Below, piece by piece: positions 8,714 to 17,568 of a DNA stretch of 17,752 nucleotides; the stretch's first letter is position 1; each line of letters opens with the position of its first letter. The DNA is taken from assembly GCA_027596945.1 (NCBI GenBank), contig JADGJH010000505.1, positions 1 to 17,752 of the forward strand. The letters are read 5' to 3'. Below the pieces are notes generated by a model. It had not been told where the DNA came from, did not search any database, and saw only the letters and a program-made list of their open reading frames with translations. Both the position numbers and the translations under genes were made by a program. Source of the stretch: Physocladia obscura (lineage: Eukaryota > Chytridiomycota > Chytridiomycetes > Chytridiales > Chytriomycetaceae).

Positions 8714-10058
8714 TCACTCATCAACACCACTCTTCTTTGCAAGTTCAACAAACTCCATTGGTGTTGCCGTTTTTCTAACCACTGTGAAGCCACCTTTGAT
8801 TTGGTTTCTGACCCGTTCCATATCCTTATTGTAGTGACCTTTATGTGTTTTTGTTTTGATGTACGTAATTTCGTCCAGACACAGATTGCGTTTCACAGAT
8901 GGGGAGTTATTATAGGTTCCAATCTCAATAATGAACTCCTTTGCGTTTTGTTCAGATATCAGTGAATTCGTCCGGTCCCATAAGCATGTTACACAAAACA
9001 CAAATCCAATTGATTTTTTGCGAGGCTTTTGAGTATATTAGATTGTTGAATTTTCTAAGCATATAATAACTTTTGTTAGAGTTTATACCATGAAAATCAA
9101 ACAGTGCCATACCAGTTCTTACTGGCTTGTTTCGCACCTGCCTCTGAACGAAAAATAAGATTTGGGCGTTTACAGATGTCGCATTTACATCCCTGTTCTA
9201 AAAAAATACAAGTTTATAACAGTAGTCTCAACAGTAAAACCAACGATTCTCACCAATGTATTCAGTATATGATAACATCAACATATTTTCAAATTCTATA
9301 ACAGTTTTAACTTCTGAAGCGCTTTCTGTGACGTCTTTGAATTTGTTGGCTCCTGCAAAAATGGTTAACAAAGTCTAACTAAAGCTTTACAAGAATGAAA
9401 TAAAAACCTGCTTTTAAAACCCACTTCAAATCAGCTCGCCTACACTCTTGCGCAGTAGCCTTGATGACTCAAACTTTTCTCTGAGGGCAAGGGAAATCTA
9501 TCAATCCAATTAGTAGGACGAACAGAAAGTCCAAAGGGAGAGAACACGACCCGGTTCAGGGTCGTGTTTAAATAGGGACTCCAATTGGAGCATATGATGG
9601 GGGGATAATGGGGAGAATAATGGGGAGAATCGGGGGGAATACAAACTTACTTCAGGGTTAAGAACCAAGCTGTTACGCAATATCATACAGCCCAAACAGT
9701 AAGTCCACTGTTGCTTATTCCAGTGCGCATTGTCTTTGTTGCATGAATTGATTCGAAACGGACAATCGATTTTTATCTTTACCTTTGCTCCGTCAATTTC
9801 TTTGTAAAACCTGATACATGCTGTTCCAATTTTCTTTTTCGACAGTGAAACTTTACTTTCATTTCCACGCTTGTATGAGTCAAATGGAGCACAGATAATA
9901 TTCAAGCGTCTATCCTCATCTACATAATAGGAGGCCTTGTTTTGTTTCACCGACGCGTCAAATCGAATCAGTGGTTTCTACAAAGAAGTCCGAATAACTG
10001 AACAAATAAAAATCATCAAAATATTCACACATACCAATTCAGGAACCGCATCGGCCAT
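8714..10058 (-). CDS. six-exon gene of unknown family with cysteine clusters
   Basis: Proposed exons on the minus strand are 10058-10035, 9977-9651, 9459-9408, 9352-9254, 9197-9103 and 9025-8714; all phases agree. The start MADAVPEL is followed by a clean GTATGT intron. Cysteines cluster in CPFRINSC, WTYCLGC, a CxCxxC motif (GCKCDICKRP, exon 5) and VFCVTC (exon 6), suggesting a zinc-binding fold. The C-terminal 80 residues are lysine-rich (TYIKTKTHKGHYNKDMERVR) and end at a TGA. The exon 2-3 acceptor (AAG) and the exon 5-6 junction (weak GTTTGA donor) are the least certain. At the latter a better-looking intron (GTATGG...CTAAC...TTAG) would give a stop, so a small disabling change there is possible. 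I do not recognise the family. The gene follows 110 bp after the preceding minus-strand locus. Confidence 0.6.
9543..9568. repeat. perfect 10-bp stem hairpin
   Basis: aacacgaccc (9543-9552) and gggtcgtgtt (9559-9568) are exact reverse complements around the 6-base loop ggttca. The GC-rich stem is unusual for an intron in this AT-rich genome. Confidence 0.85.
9579..9590. repeat. 12-bp perfect palindrome
   Basis: ctccaattggag reads the same on both strands. It sits between the hairpin and the G-runs. Confidence 0.8.
9599..9637 (+). promoter_or_regulatory. G-quadruplex motif
   Basis: Four plus-strand G runs of 6, 4, 4 and 6 bases (9599-9604, 9610-9613, 9622-9625, 9632-9637) are separated by 5-, 8- and 6-base A/T-rich spacers, matching the usual G4 consensus with moderately long loops. 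The motif lies on the template strand of the minus-strand gene, where it could stall transcription or replication. Confidence 0.7.
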
Positions 10059-10108
10059 CTCACTCTTTTTGAGAGAAAAAAAAGAGGGAAAGAAAGAGTT
10101 TAGTCCAG

Positions 10109-10116
10109 TATTTATA
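10109..10116 (-). promoter_or_regulatory. TATA-like element of the cysteine-rich gene
   Basis: On the minus strand the bases read TATAAATA, about 50 bases before the ATG at 10058. The spacing is plausible for a fungal promoter with a short leader; it is inferred from sequence only. Confidence 0.4.
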
Positions 10117-10134
10117 GTATTTCGGAAGTGAAAT

Positions 10135-10140
10135 CACGTG
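10135..10140. promoter_or_regulatory. CACGTG E-box
   Basis: A palindromic CACGTG lies in the 110-bp gap between two minus-strand loci, about 77 bases before the downstream ATG. In yeasts this is the core site of bHLH factors Pho4 and Cbf1. A six-base match can occur by chance. Confidence 0.4.
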
Positions 10141-10167
10141 AACACGTTCATGCGAGATTAAATTGTT

Positions 10168-10743
10168 TTATAATATTACTTCATCATCGTTGTCGCTTTT
10201 TGCATTTGTTTGTGAAGCACATTTTTAAAAATGTGTTAAAGTAAAACAAAAAAAAACAAACCTCGGGGTTGGTGTTTGCGAATAATACTCTTTAAACAAT
10301 TCGTCATCGGAAGGGACATTTGATTTGACCTCATCACCATTGTCTTCGTCAAGATTTTAATCACAATCGAGCTCAGCAACACGTGCTTCGTCAGGAACAA
10401 ATGGATAGTCCTGCAAGTCTGGGTCAGGAGAAAGCTCAGGTAATATGACGCGTCTGGCCAGAGTGATTTTGTCGGGGATAAGCGAGGATGATTGTGCGAT
10501 GTTTGTCGATGCTTGGCTGAGATTGCTTTGATGGGGAGACACCGACTGAGAGCTGAACTGACTCGCCCACAATGCGCGTACGGCTTGAGTCAAGGCGACT
10601 GCCCGCTGCTTCTTTGCGGTGTGCGGCTTGTCCATATGGAGGGCGTGTCCGATTTTTTTTAGAACAATTTTGGACTTTTTCTTTTTTGAACACACATCTC
10701 AGCGACAAGTCTCATTTAAATCCATCACACTCTCCATCACCAT
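10168..10743 (-). pseudogene. small gene with two in-frame stops, unknown family
   Basis: One frame carries the coding signal from ATG 10743 through exon 1 to 10262. A GTTTGT...AAAAG intron (10261-10196) joins in phase to exon 2 (10195-10168, TAA). Together this is 191 sense codons apart from two internal stops: TGA at 10701-10699 and TAA at 10359-10357. The text after the second stop (NLDEDNGDEVKSNVPSDDE, then SDNDDEVIL after splicing) is acidic and clearly coding-like. The N-terminal third is basic (CSKKKKSKIVLKKIGH, nuclear-signal-like); the middle is Ser/Gln-rich, then ARRVILPELSPDPDLQDYPF. Initiation at the internal ATG at LHMDKPHT would avoid the first stop but not the second. Either a recently dead gene, a sequencing artefact or read-through. 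It begins 180 bp after the cyclin stop. Confidence 0.55.
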
Positions 10744-10922
10744 TGAGTGAACAATCTCACACCATTCAAAGTTGAGTTATTTCGTCACTTGCCGACAACA
10801 ATTCAAAATTTTATTAGAGACTTCCACAGAGGTGTGGGCGGATGTATGGGAAGGAAAAAAAAAGAAAAATACAAGATAAAAAAAGAAAAGCAAAAAAAAA
10901 CAAAGTGAAGGAAAGAGTACAA
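10744..10922. other. spacer after the cyclin gene, A-rich on the plus strand
   Basis: The part 10850-10916 is nearly pure purine on the plus strand, so the cyclin transcript would have a long U/C-rich 3' region. Such pyrimidine tracts are common near fungal 3' ends. Confidence 0.4.
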
Positions 10923-11932
10923 CTATTCAATGCAAACTCGCTTGACACAAGAATCTTCCTCGTCTACAAAGCTATTCCCTCTTTTTAGAGAGAGATCACT
11001 TCCAACAGTCGGAACAGCGTCGTCAGAAACTGGTGAAGGAAAATCGACTAAGCCCGGAGAAATAGACGCCGGAGCTTGGTGGTGGGATTTTACGACAACA
11101 GCTGCAGATACCAAATCCAGGAATGTCGTTTGGATATCAACGTCAATACAACTACTTTCAAAAGTGGAGGATGGTGACAAAGAGTTTGCCGAGCCTCCGG
11201 GTTGTTGAATTTGTTGTAATTGTCGAGCGATTTGAAGCTGCTGAGTTTTTGCCATCAACAAGTTGGTCCAGTTTGAAAAAGCTTCATGGCCAACAAACAG
11301 TTCGTAGTCAATCAATGCCAAGAATTCAAATTCATTAGCATTTATTTCAAGAACTTGTAGACCAGAAATTTTTGCCCAAGCCTTGTTGCTGTAGTTCCTG
11401 TCTTGCAAGTATTTGCTGGCCAATATCAAGGCAGACAAAAACATGCGGCGAGGACAAACTGCAGAACTGGACTGTGCATGATTTAAAGCTTGATGTGTAA
11501 TCAACGAATTTTCTGACAAAGCTGACAAATCAGAGACAAATATGAGTTGATTTCTGGCACGAATAATATAGAGGAGAGCGAGTTGGAGAGTTGAAAAGCT
11601 TGTCTTAGAGCGACGAAGTATTTCTTGAATAAAAAACTTCAACGGAAGTACTTTTGACGAAGTTTGCAGTGTGCTGGATTTGGAGGGCCAAATTGATTCA
11701 ATAATTGAGGCGGAGGTGTCTAGAAAATTCATTAGTCATCATTTTTCAACAAACAATATTTTGACTCACCAACAAGTCTGTCAACAAATCCAGAACGAAT
11801 GTTGGATGATTCAGAATTTAAGATGTTTGGGATTGGAGGTACGTGTTTGGATGAAGCAAAATTTTGCTGGGATACAAGGAGGGATTGTTGCTGAAGTAGC
11901 GTGTACAGCGAGGTAGGGATTTCAACTTTCAT
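10923..11932 (-). CDS. Pho85-type (PCL-like) cyclin
   Basis: Two exons, 11932-11770 and 11719-10923, encode 319 residues. The 50-bp intron (GTGAGT...GACTAATG...TTTCTAG) keeps phase. The start is the first ATG in frame (MKVEIPTSLY). The cyclin fold shows the fungal PCL signature: LPLKFFIQEILRRSKTS (residues 79-95), then STLQLALLYIIRARNQ, then PRRMFLSALILASKYLQDRN (about 144-163) and AWAKISGLQVLEINANEFEF with LALIDYELFVG. Such cyclins activate a Pho85/CDK5-like kinase and control growth, phosphate or amino-acid-responsive targets. The C-terminal 110 residues are low-complexity (Gln, Ser) and end in a basic/acidic tail with KRVCIE, without domain resemblance. No frameshift or stop is seen, unlike its neighbours. 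It is closest to Pcl5-like cyclins by eye; subfamily is uncertain. Confidence 0.9.
11720..11769 (-). other. 50-bp spliceosomal intron of the cyclin gene
   Basis: GTGAGT donor, GACTAATG branch-like site 10-15 bases before the TTTCTAG acceptor. Splicing joins LV and TSASIIES through a split Asp codon. Confidence 0.85.
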
Positions 11933-12855
11933 AATGCGCAAGAATATCAATGGCTCAAAGAGCTGAAGAGATAATGAAACTTTGATGAGTATTGATGCAC
12001 TTAAAGTGCGAAGCTTGGGGCGGCCATTCGGGGAAAAATTTTAATAGTAGAGTAGAAAATATCAAAAAGGTTTTTGCAAAAGCAAATCGAGGGGGTTCGA
12101 AATTCGAGATTGAGTCCGGTAAGTTAATCAGAGGCAGGAGCAGGTCTTATTCAAGGAGGGCGTAGCAACAGTTCGTGGTTTACAAAATGGAGATCAAGGA
12201 AACCATGGTTGCTAAAACGGCGAGTGTAGAAGATTTTAAAAGGTTGAAGTAATAAGCAAGCCCTAGGCTTTCAAAGTGTCCGCGAGACGATTATGCACTG
12301 GTATAGCAATTTAGCATATTGTGGTCAAGTCGTGAAATTAGTCCGACTGCTCATATTTAAGACAGCCAAACTGCCGCGGTCACTTACAATTCAAAATTGG
12401 CCAAGATCTACAGCGGTGCGGAGAATTCCGAGTAGAAACAAGTAGTTCGTTAAAGCTGGGACAGGAAGGTCACAAAAGACAACAAAGCGGATAGGCTTTC
12501 GGCAGGGGTGTGCGTAATTAACTGTACTGATAAAACTGGATCGGAGGCGAACGTTTTAGCTTGAGGCGAACTTGTAGTAGTTGTTTGCGTCGGCTGCTAG
12601 TTGAGTTTGGTGTTTTCTTATGTGGTTCAGTCGAAAACTCTGGAAAAATTGAAAAAAAATTTTCATCTAGATGCCTGCTGCCCCACAGCTGATTGTTTCA
12701 TGATGAAACGACACTCATTATTGATAAAGACGCGTGTATCTCCATTTTTGAGAGTAAAAAAGTCGATAAAAATAGTATTACTGTGCCTTGACTTCAACAT
12801 AGATTTTGTTGCGGAATATTTTGTCTTGAAAAGGAAAATCAATCATAAGTATCTT
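11933..12855. other. cyclin upstream region, no supported gene
   Basis: Normal CG content and many short frames. One minus-strand frame of about 50 codons (about 12545-12385, with RKPIRFVVFCDLPVPALTNY) looks mildly coding-like but matches nothing I know. It could be unrecognisable 3' sequence of the kinase relic. The part nearest 11933 should hold the cyclin promoter; no clear TATA box is seen. Confidence 0.45.
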
Positions 12856-13389
12856 CGTTCATACAACACTTCCATTACTTGAATTGCTTGGCATGATTTT
12901 GTAAAAAGCTCCACGGCCACTTGAATTTTCATCAGAAACAATGCTTCTCGATAAAACAGACAACAAAATGTGCTTTGTTGTGCCTTCTCAACTTCCCTCC
13001 AGGAATAAGTATATTTGCTGTATTTAATTTTGCAACTCCGCCACCAGACACGTTGATCCCGGACAACTTCCTTCAACTTGATGATATTTGCATGCTTTAA
13101 TAATTTTGCCAGAGACTGTGCAAAAATAAATTAAAAATAATTAATTACACAAATTCAGTGACAAAATACCTTTACTTCTCGAAGTTGGGTCATTCTTCCC
13201 AACTTTCGAACATTTTTTTTATTAGCTTGATGGCAACCTGAATAGTATTAATATTATACAGATGAAAATTTCGTATTTACGGATCACAATTTCATTTGTC
13301 ACTGTATTCGTCGGCATGAATACAGAACCAAAACTGCCGTCTCCAAGTTGTTTCGTGATTTTGAACTTGTCCAAAGCTGATCAGGACAT
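12856..13389 (-). pseudogene. MAK/RCK/Ime2-type protein kinase, N-lobe relic
   Basis: The relic begins at ATG 13389, followed two codons later by an in-frame TGA (13383-13381). It continues LDKFKITKQLGDGSFGSVF, a textbook glycine loop. Introns at 13287-13238 and 13169-13116 splice in phase. Exon 2 (13237-13170) gives VAIKLIKKMFESWEE with the catalytic lysine, then loses frame. The text resumes as TQLREVK, as if about four bases were deleted. Exon 3 (from 13115) reads SLAKLLKHANIIKLKEVVRD. This order, especially the SWEE...LREVK segment, is typical of the MAK/ICK/Ime2 group of CDK-like kinases. After about 13050 only faint kinase-like text remains and the HRD and DFG motifs are not found, so it is truncated as well as broken. 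Confidence 0.75.
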
Positions 13390-14207
13390 GATTCGGAGTA
13401 ATATTTGATCTTTACTTTGTTTCGTGTTCTTGGTTTTATTTTGTACTTGTTTTGTACGCTGTTCTTTGTTTTGGGTGGACACTTTAGTTGGTTCTTGTAG
13501 TTGCGATTTCCGAACGGCGTCACTGACAAACTAGAGTAGAAAAGCCTGGATTCAGGTAAAAATAATGGATTCGTTCTTTTGGCCCGCTTGTAAATTGTTT
13601 TTTTTTTTTTTGAATTGTCACAGAAAAGAAAGTTTTGAAAAAGTTGGGTTGAGCTTTTATGTTGGTCATTGTCATGGAAGTATTATCATTTTCAGTCTTA
13701 AGAACATTCTGTGATAGGTTCTATAATGTCATTAAATTCATTGAATCCATGATTCCAAATACTGGCAGCTCTTGTTGTTGCTATTATCATGTTTGGTTCA
13801 GTGGTCAAAAATGACATGTCATTATCATTACATCAAAACTGGCAATTAAACAGCATTGAACTTTTAGAGATCCATTTTAAATGTATATATATCTTTCTGA
13901 AATAATAAAAAAACATTGATGCAAAATTTACAGGCTAAGAACTTTTTCCTTTTCTTTGACTCATTATACACATGAGGAATCTTGAGAAAAACCAAACAAA
14001 TGTGGTCTTTCTGCTATTGCTTATAACTCAAAATTATTGATGCTATAGTGAATAGTAGCTGCTTCCTTCACTTAGTTTGTGTTCAATCACTTTTCTGTTC
14101 AGTTAATAAATAGCTTAATATCTTTATTAGTAAACTAAAGATGACTGTGCCAACTGTAAATACATGTGCTGTGGCCATCAGCATATTCAAATTTGTTGGT
14201 ATAAGAG

Positions 14208-14227
14208 ACTGTGGATGCTTCCACAGT
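14208..14227. repeat. 8-bp stem hairpin
   Basis: actgtgga and tccacagt pair perfectly around the 4-base loop tgct. Meaning unknown. Confidence 0.6.
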
Positions 14228-14684
14228 ATCTTGCAACTGTCTTTTGTCTTTTCTACATTTTCTAATGTTTCTATTGATTTCTAATACAATTATTTATGAA
14301 AACACTTATGTTCAATACCTTTGTATACTGGAGAGTATCTCTCACTATCTTCTCTAGTCTACTATGCAAGCCATATTCTTGTGTAGGATGATCCAGGAGA
14401 ACGTGTTTTCAGTCATTTGAAAAGTATAGTAAGTGGAGTGGGTCTCTTACTATTAACTAGTGAACATACCAGATTCTTCTCAATAGTTCTCAATTGATTC
14501 TGCTGGTAACTTTGCAGTAGTGTGCCACAGTAAGAACAACAGATCAGTTGAAACAGCATCAGCCTGTTCATAAAGATTGTATGCCTCTATCAACTGCCCA
14601 TAAATAAATATATTTTTATAATTTAACTTTATTGAAATAAACTAAGACAAATAAATTTATAACGATTTTGCATTGTTAGTTTTG

Positions 14685-14712
14685 TCTTGATTCCGCCCCA
14701 CAGGAATCAAGA
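14685..14712. repeat. 10-bp stem hairpin with C-rich loop
   Basis: tcttgattcc (14685-14694) and ggaatcaaga (14703-14712) pair exactly around gccccaca. After a small bulge the pairing continues for about five more bases (ttgtc with gacaa). Confidence 0.75.
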
Positions 14713-15374
14713 ATGACAATTAAATCCATTTTGCCATTTTGCAAAATTAAATTGTTAACACACAGTTTATTTCTTTTATTTGAGAAGAAACAAACAAACC
14801 TTAAATAAATGAAGAAAGGTGGATTTAATATTTAAGTTCACAATTAGTTTTTCCTAGGCTATCTATTCACTTCATAATTGAATTGTCAAAGTATATGCGA
14901 CTCTGTGGTGGGAGATGTGTATTACAAAATAAGTAATACAAAATAAATCTTTCAAGAACTCATCATGCACAGATAACATGTTGGCCTGTATTATCTTACC
15001 AAAAAAACATGATGTTCTTACTATCTTTGCCATCACAATTTTTTGTGCCATCTTGTGCTTAGTCAAAAACCACCTGTAAGAATTTTGTAAAGAAATAGGT
15101 TCTAGCTTTTGTATTGAGAGGGAGATAGCGAGATGGATGGAGCTCAAGTTTTGCAAATCTTGGTATATTTTGGTTACGTGTGTTGGGGGGTATCATGGTT
15201 TTTTCTTGAGGGATCACGTTCAGAATTGCGCTGCGTTTGAAATGGTTTGCGAAGTTAAGTTTGATTTGGAAGCAAGTATATTTGACTTTCGCTGCGTGGT
15301 ATTTTCATTTATAGTGATTTTTTTGGTACGCTGTAAGGCAAAAAAAAAAAGCAAAAATCGCAAGAAACTCGGCA

Positions 15375-15876
15375 ATGATTCGGCCGCTTGACACCCGGAT
15401 TTCCAACGCAGCAACCATTGCAAGAACACTGAAAAATAGTGCATCGGGTACAGTGTCGACTAAACTGGGATCGATCAGACTTACGCCGTCGATTGCTTCG
15501 CTAATTCTAGCTCCGCTTTCATCGAATCTCACTTCAATTGTCGGACCTTCTTTGTCAACGACCTTACCTTCATTTACTTCGTCGACATCAAATAGTAATT
15601 CGTGGTTTGGTTCAAGAAGTCAGAATTTTGCAGAATCGGAAAACAGCAGTCGAAGTTCAGAATCGTTCGTGAATATTTTGGAATCTGCAATTGAAAAGGT
15701 CAGAGTTTTATTTTATTTTTATTTTTCTTCCTTTTTCTCATTCTCAAGTAGGTAATATGGTTGGATATTAATATTGCTTTTTATGGTTTTTATAGGCCGT
15801 TGCAGCTGATTCCGCGTTTTTCAATGATGCTCTACTAAAAAGTCTCTTTTACGCTAATTTAATCGAAGATAGCTAA
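15375..15876 (+). CDS. serine-rich small protein, two exons, unknown family
   Basis: Exons 15375-15698 and 15796-15876 join in phase across a 97-bp intron (GTCAGA...TTTTTATAG), giving 134 residues. The start MIRPLDTRISNAATIARTLK is rich in Arg/Thr/Ser with one acidic residue, like a mitochondrial presequence. The middle is Ser/Thr/Leu-rich (SIRLTPSIASLILAPLSS), followed by a serine-rich linker with acidic residues. The C-terminal helix region spans the splice (FVNILESAIEK then AVAADSAFFNDALLKSLFYA). The donor is not canonical in its +3 base, and an upstream exon cannot be excluded because the frame is open for 19 codons before the ATG. An antisense frame at 15305-15532 is probably a shadow. 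Family not recognised. Confidence 0.55.
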
Positions 15877-16101
15877 TAATGCGATTCAAGATCTAATTAT
15901 TGGGTTGACTTTTTTTTTATGTTGAAAATAAAATTCAAAAATTCAAGGGAATTCTGAAAAACTCTATAAAAAATAGCAGACAGTCCTTGTCAAGATTAGT
16001 TTAAGAACCCTCACATGCTCGGTTCTTTTAATAGATGCTAAGGTGCATTCTGATGTATACAATCAAGTTAGCAACAGAAACTGTAACTGAAGCGATTGTG
16101 A
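15877..16101. other. intergenic stretch with weak coding traces
   Basis: Two short traces precede the relic at 16102: LIDAKVHSDVYNQVSNR (about 16029-16080) and LATETVTEAIVKASNRS (about 16067-16117), in different frames. They may be upstream parts of that relic. Confidence 0.35.
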
Positions 16102-16395
16102 AAGCCAGCAACCGCTCGTAACTTAGCTTCTCGTTTCACAGCAATCGTACAGACCAAAATTTACGGATTTAACTCTCGAAATATTCATGGTACAAGCATC
16201 CTTCCTTTCTTTGCATTGTCGGAAGTACCTCAGAAACCAAAGGAAGTTTATTGGTTGGACAATGGTACACAGGATGGATGAGAAGCCAAAGAACTCTTTC
16301 GAGACCAAAAAAGGGATGAAATTTTTTTTTCGAGTGCTCGTTCTTTCCAGCACACCTCTACTGAAGAGTGTTGTGTTATAAGCTTTTCTGACTGA
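16102..16395 (+). pseudogene. orphan coding relic with one in-frame TGA
   Basis: A single frame is coding-like for 97 codons and broken only by TGA at 16279-16281. Before it: TARNLASRFTAIVQTKIYGF, NSRNIHGTSILPFFALSEVP and KPKEVYWLDNGTQDG. After it: EAKELFRDQKRDEIFFSSAR and STEECCVISFSD, ending in TGA at 16393-16395. No start codon with context is visible and the frame opens just after another TGA (16099-16101), so it is an internal or 3' exon piece. The family is not recognised. Confidence 0.45.
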
Positions 16396-16595
16396 ATGAA
16401 GTGAGTTAGTTCTCATCTCAATTTTCAAATTGATATGAACCAAAATTCATAACAGGGTTCCTCGACAATATTAACAAACGCGAGAAAAGAGAGAAAAAAA
16501 GAAAACCGCGTGGAAGCGTAGAGAATAGGAAATCCTTTCAATTAATAGCAAAAAATAAAAAATTACAAAAAATATTAATAGAAAAAAGAAAAAAA
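16396..16595. other. purine-rich leader region of the FERM gene
   Basis: The last 100 bases before the ATG at 16596 are almost all A and G on the plus strand, ending in a poly-A run. It probably contains the transcription start; no TATA box is obvious. Confidence 0.4.
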
Positions 16596-17568
16596 ATGTT
16601 CCACATTCAATCTGTTGCACTCCCCCAACCAGCCCCAATCGCGCAAAAAATCTCGTTGCATCCAAAAGAGTGGGCCATACCTGTTCAAAAGCACACCGAT
16701 ATTTTCACCGACGAACCGAAATGTATTGCTGTACGCGTGCGACTTCTCGTTGGCGATTCATTCCTAGATCTTCACATGAGTTTCCCGCCTGCTGATGTAA
16801 CATGCCAAGCGATATGCACGAATATTGTCGAGCGGCAAGGAATTTCGTGTGACGCTGCGAAATTGTTTTCGTTGTGGATTGTCGGAAAGGACTTGGGTAT
16901 TGTAACAGTTTTTTTTATTATATAGTACATTAAAAAAAAAACAACAAAGAAATTCAAATTCGACCAAAAGCAAATATTTTACAAGTCGTTGAAGATTGGC
17001 CGCGTCTAGTAGTAAAATACACTCATGCGCCACAAGCGGTTGATCCTGATCACATGCTCAATCGCTATTGGCTCATTTACAAACGAGAAGCAAGTGTGTG
17101 CAAGCAAAAAGAGCGCGAAATTGTTTTGAACGACAGCATTGCACTGAAGATGCTATATGGAGAGGTGCATTTTAATAGTATCATTAAATTTTATTATTTG
17201 CAGACTTAAATATTTCTGTAGGCAAAGCGGAATATTATCACGGGTCGGTATCCTTGCACAGTCAAAGACGCAGCAAATTTGGCTGCGCTACAATTGCAAG
17301 CTTCAGTTGGGAATTATGATCCTCGACGGTGTCCCACTGGTTACATTTAGTGAGTTGAAGAAAAAGTACAACGATTACATATGGAAATGAAATAATATTT
17401 TTTAATTGTCTTTATTTCCTCGTAATAATAAAGCAAGAACAAGCCGCTCATGAAAACAATTCTTTCTTCGCGCATAAGTCATAAAAAGACAGGTTGGGCA
17501 TGGGAAAAACTAATTTCCAAAGAGCACAAACGTCTGAATGACGTCACTACACGAAGAGCGCAAGTTTG
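16596..17568 (+). CDS. KRIT1-like FERM-domain protein, 5' part
   Basis: Four exons are visible: 16596-16896, 16950-17164, 17222 to 17365 and 17434-17568, with introns of 53, 57 and 68 bp and a last donor GTAAGC at 17569. The F1 ubiquitin-like lobe includes SFPPADVTCQAICTNIVERQ and AKLFSLWIVGKDL, spliced to EIQIRPK. The F2 lobe shows LNRYWLIYKREASVCKQKER, LKMLYGE, then AKRNIITGRYPCTVKDAANL and AALQLQASVGNYDPRR. Exon 4 has KTGWAWEKLISKEHKRLNDV. Order and motifs resemble KRIT1-type FERM proteins, which bind small GTPases and membrane or adhesion partners in animals; the fungal role is unknown. Within exon 3 the frame changes near 17350 (GYI then SELKK), beside a TTT run: one base too many or two too few. 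This is either a real lesion or a base-calling error. The F3 lobe is not in the window. Confidence 0.7.

Larger units (their letters stand above)
9460..9650 (-). other. long structured intron of the unknown cysteine-rich gene
   Basis: It begins GTAAGT (9650-9645) and is about three times the length of the other introns in the window. It holds a perfect hairpin, a palindrome and four G-runs on the plus strand, and so C-runs in the transcript. Confidence 0.55.
13570..15130. other. AT-rich repeat compartment, nothing codable
   Basis: No gene or clear fragment on either strand. CG is absent from about 13586 to 14400 and rare afterwards. It includes a 14-T run (13598-13611), several AATAAA signals (14600-14660) and two small perfect hairpins. 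Confidence 0.6.

Noticed and set aside
2049..10743. Alternative genetic code with TAA/TAG/TGA as sense codons
   Set aside because: All three stops would need reassignment, the same relics also carry frameshifts and deletions, and intact genes here (cyclin, reductase) end normally. Pseudogene decay explains more.
12095..12125. ggttcgaaattcgag, reminiscent of a tRNA T-arm
   Set aside because: No acceptor stem, anticodon arm or D-arm can be folded around it. No tRNA is found in the window.
12601..12882. 93-codon plus-strand frame
   Set aside because: Opposite the end of the kinase relic and its flank. Lys/Leu/Ser-rich without motif or splice support.
15137..15391. 84-codon plus-strand frame with a hydrophobic segment and basic tail
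   Set aside because: Overlaps the start of the serine-rich gene in another frame. The basic tail comes from an A-rich run, and no family is seen. It might be leader sequence.
15305..15532. Minus-strand frame with an apparent membrane segment and acidic N terminus
   Set aside because: Lies opposite the serine-rich plus-strand gene, whose phase-correct splice to a sensible C terminus is better evidence. Kept as a minor alternative.
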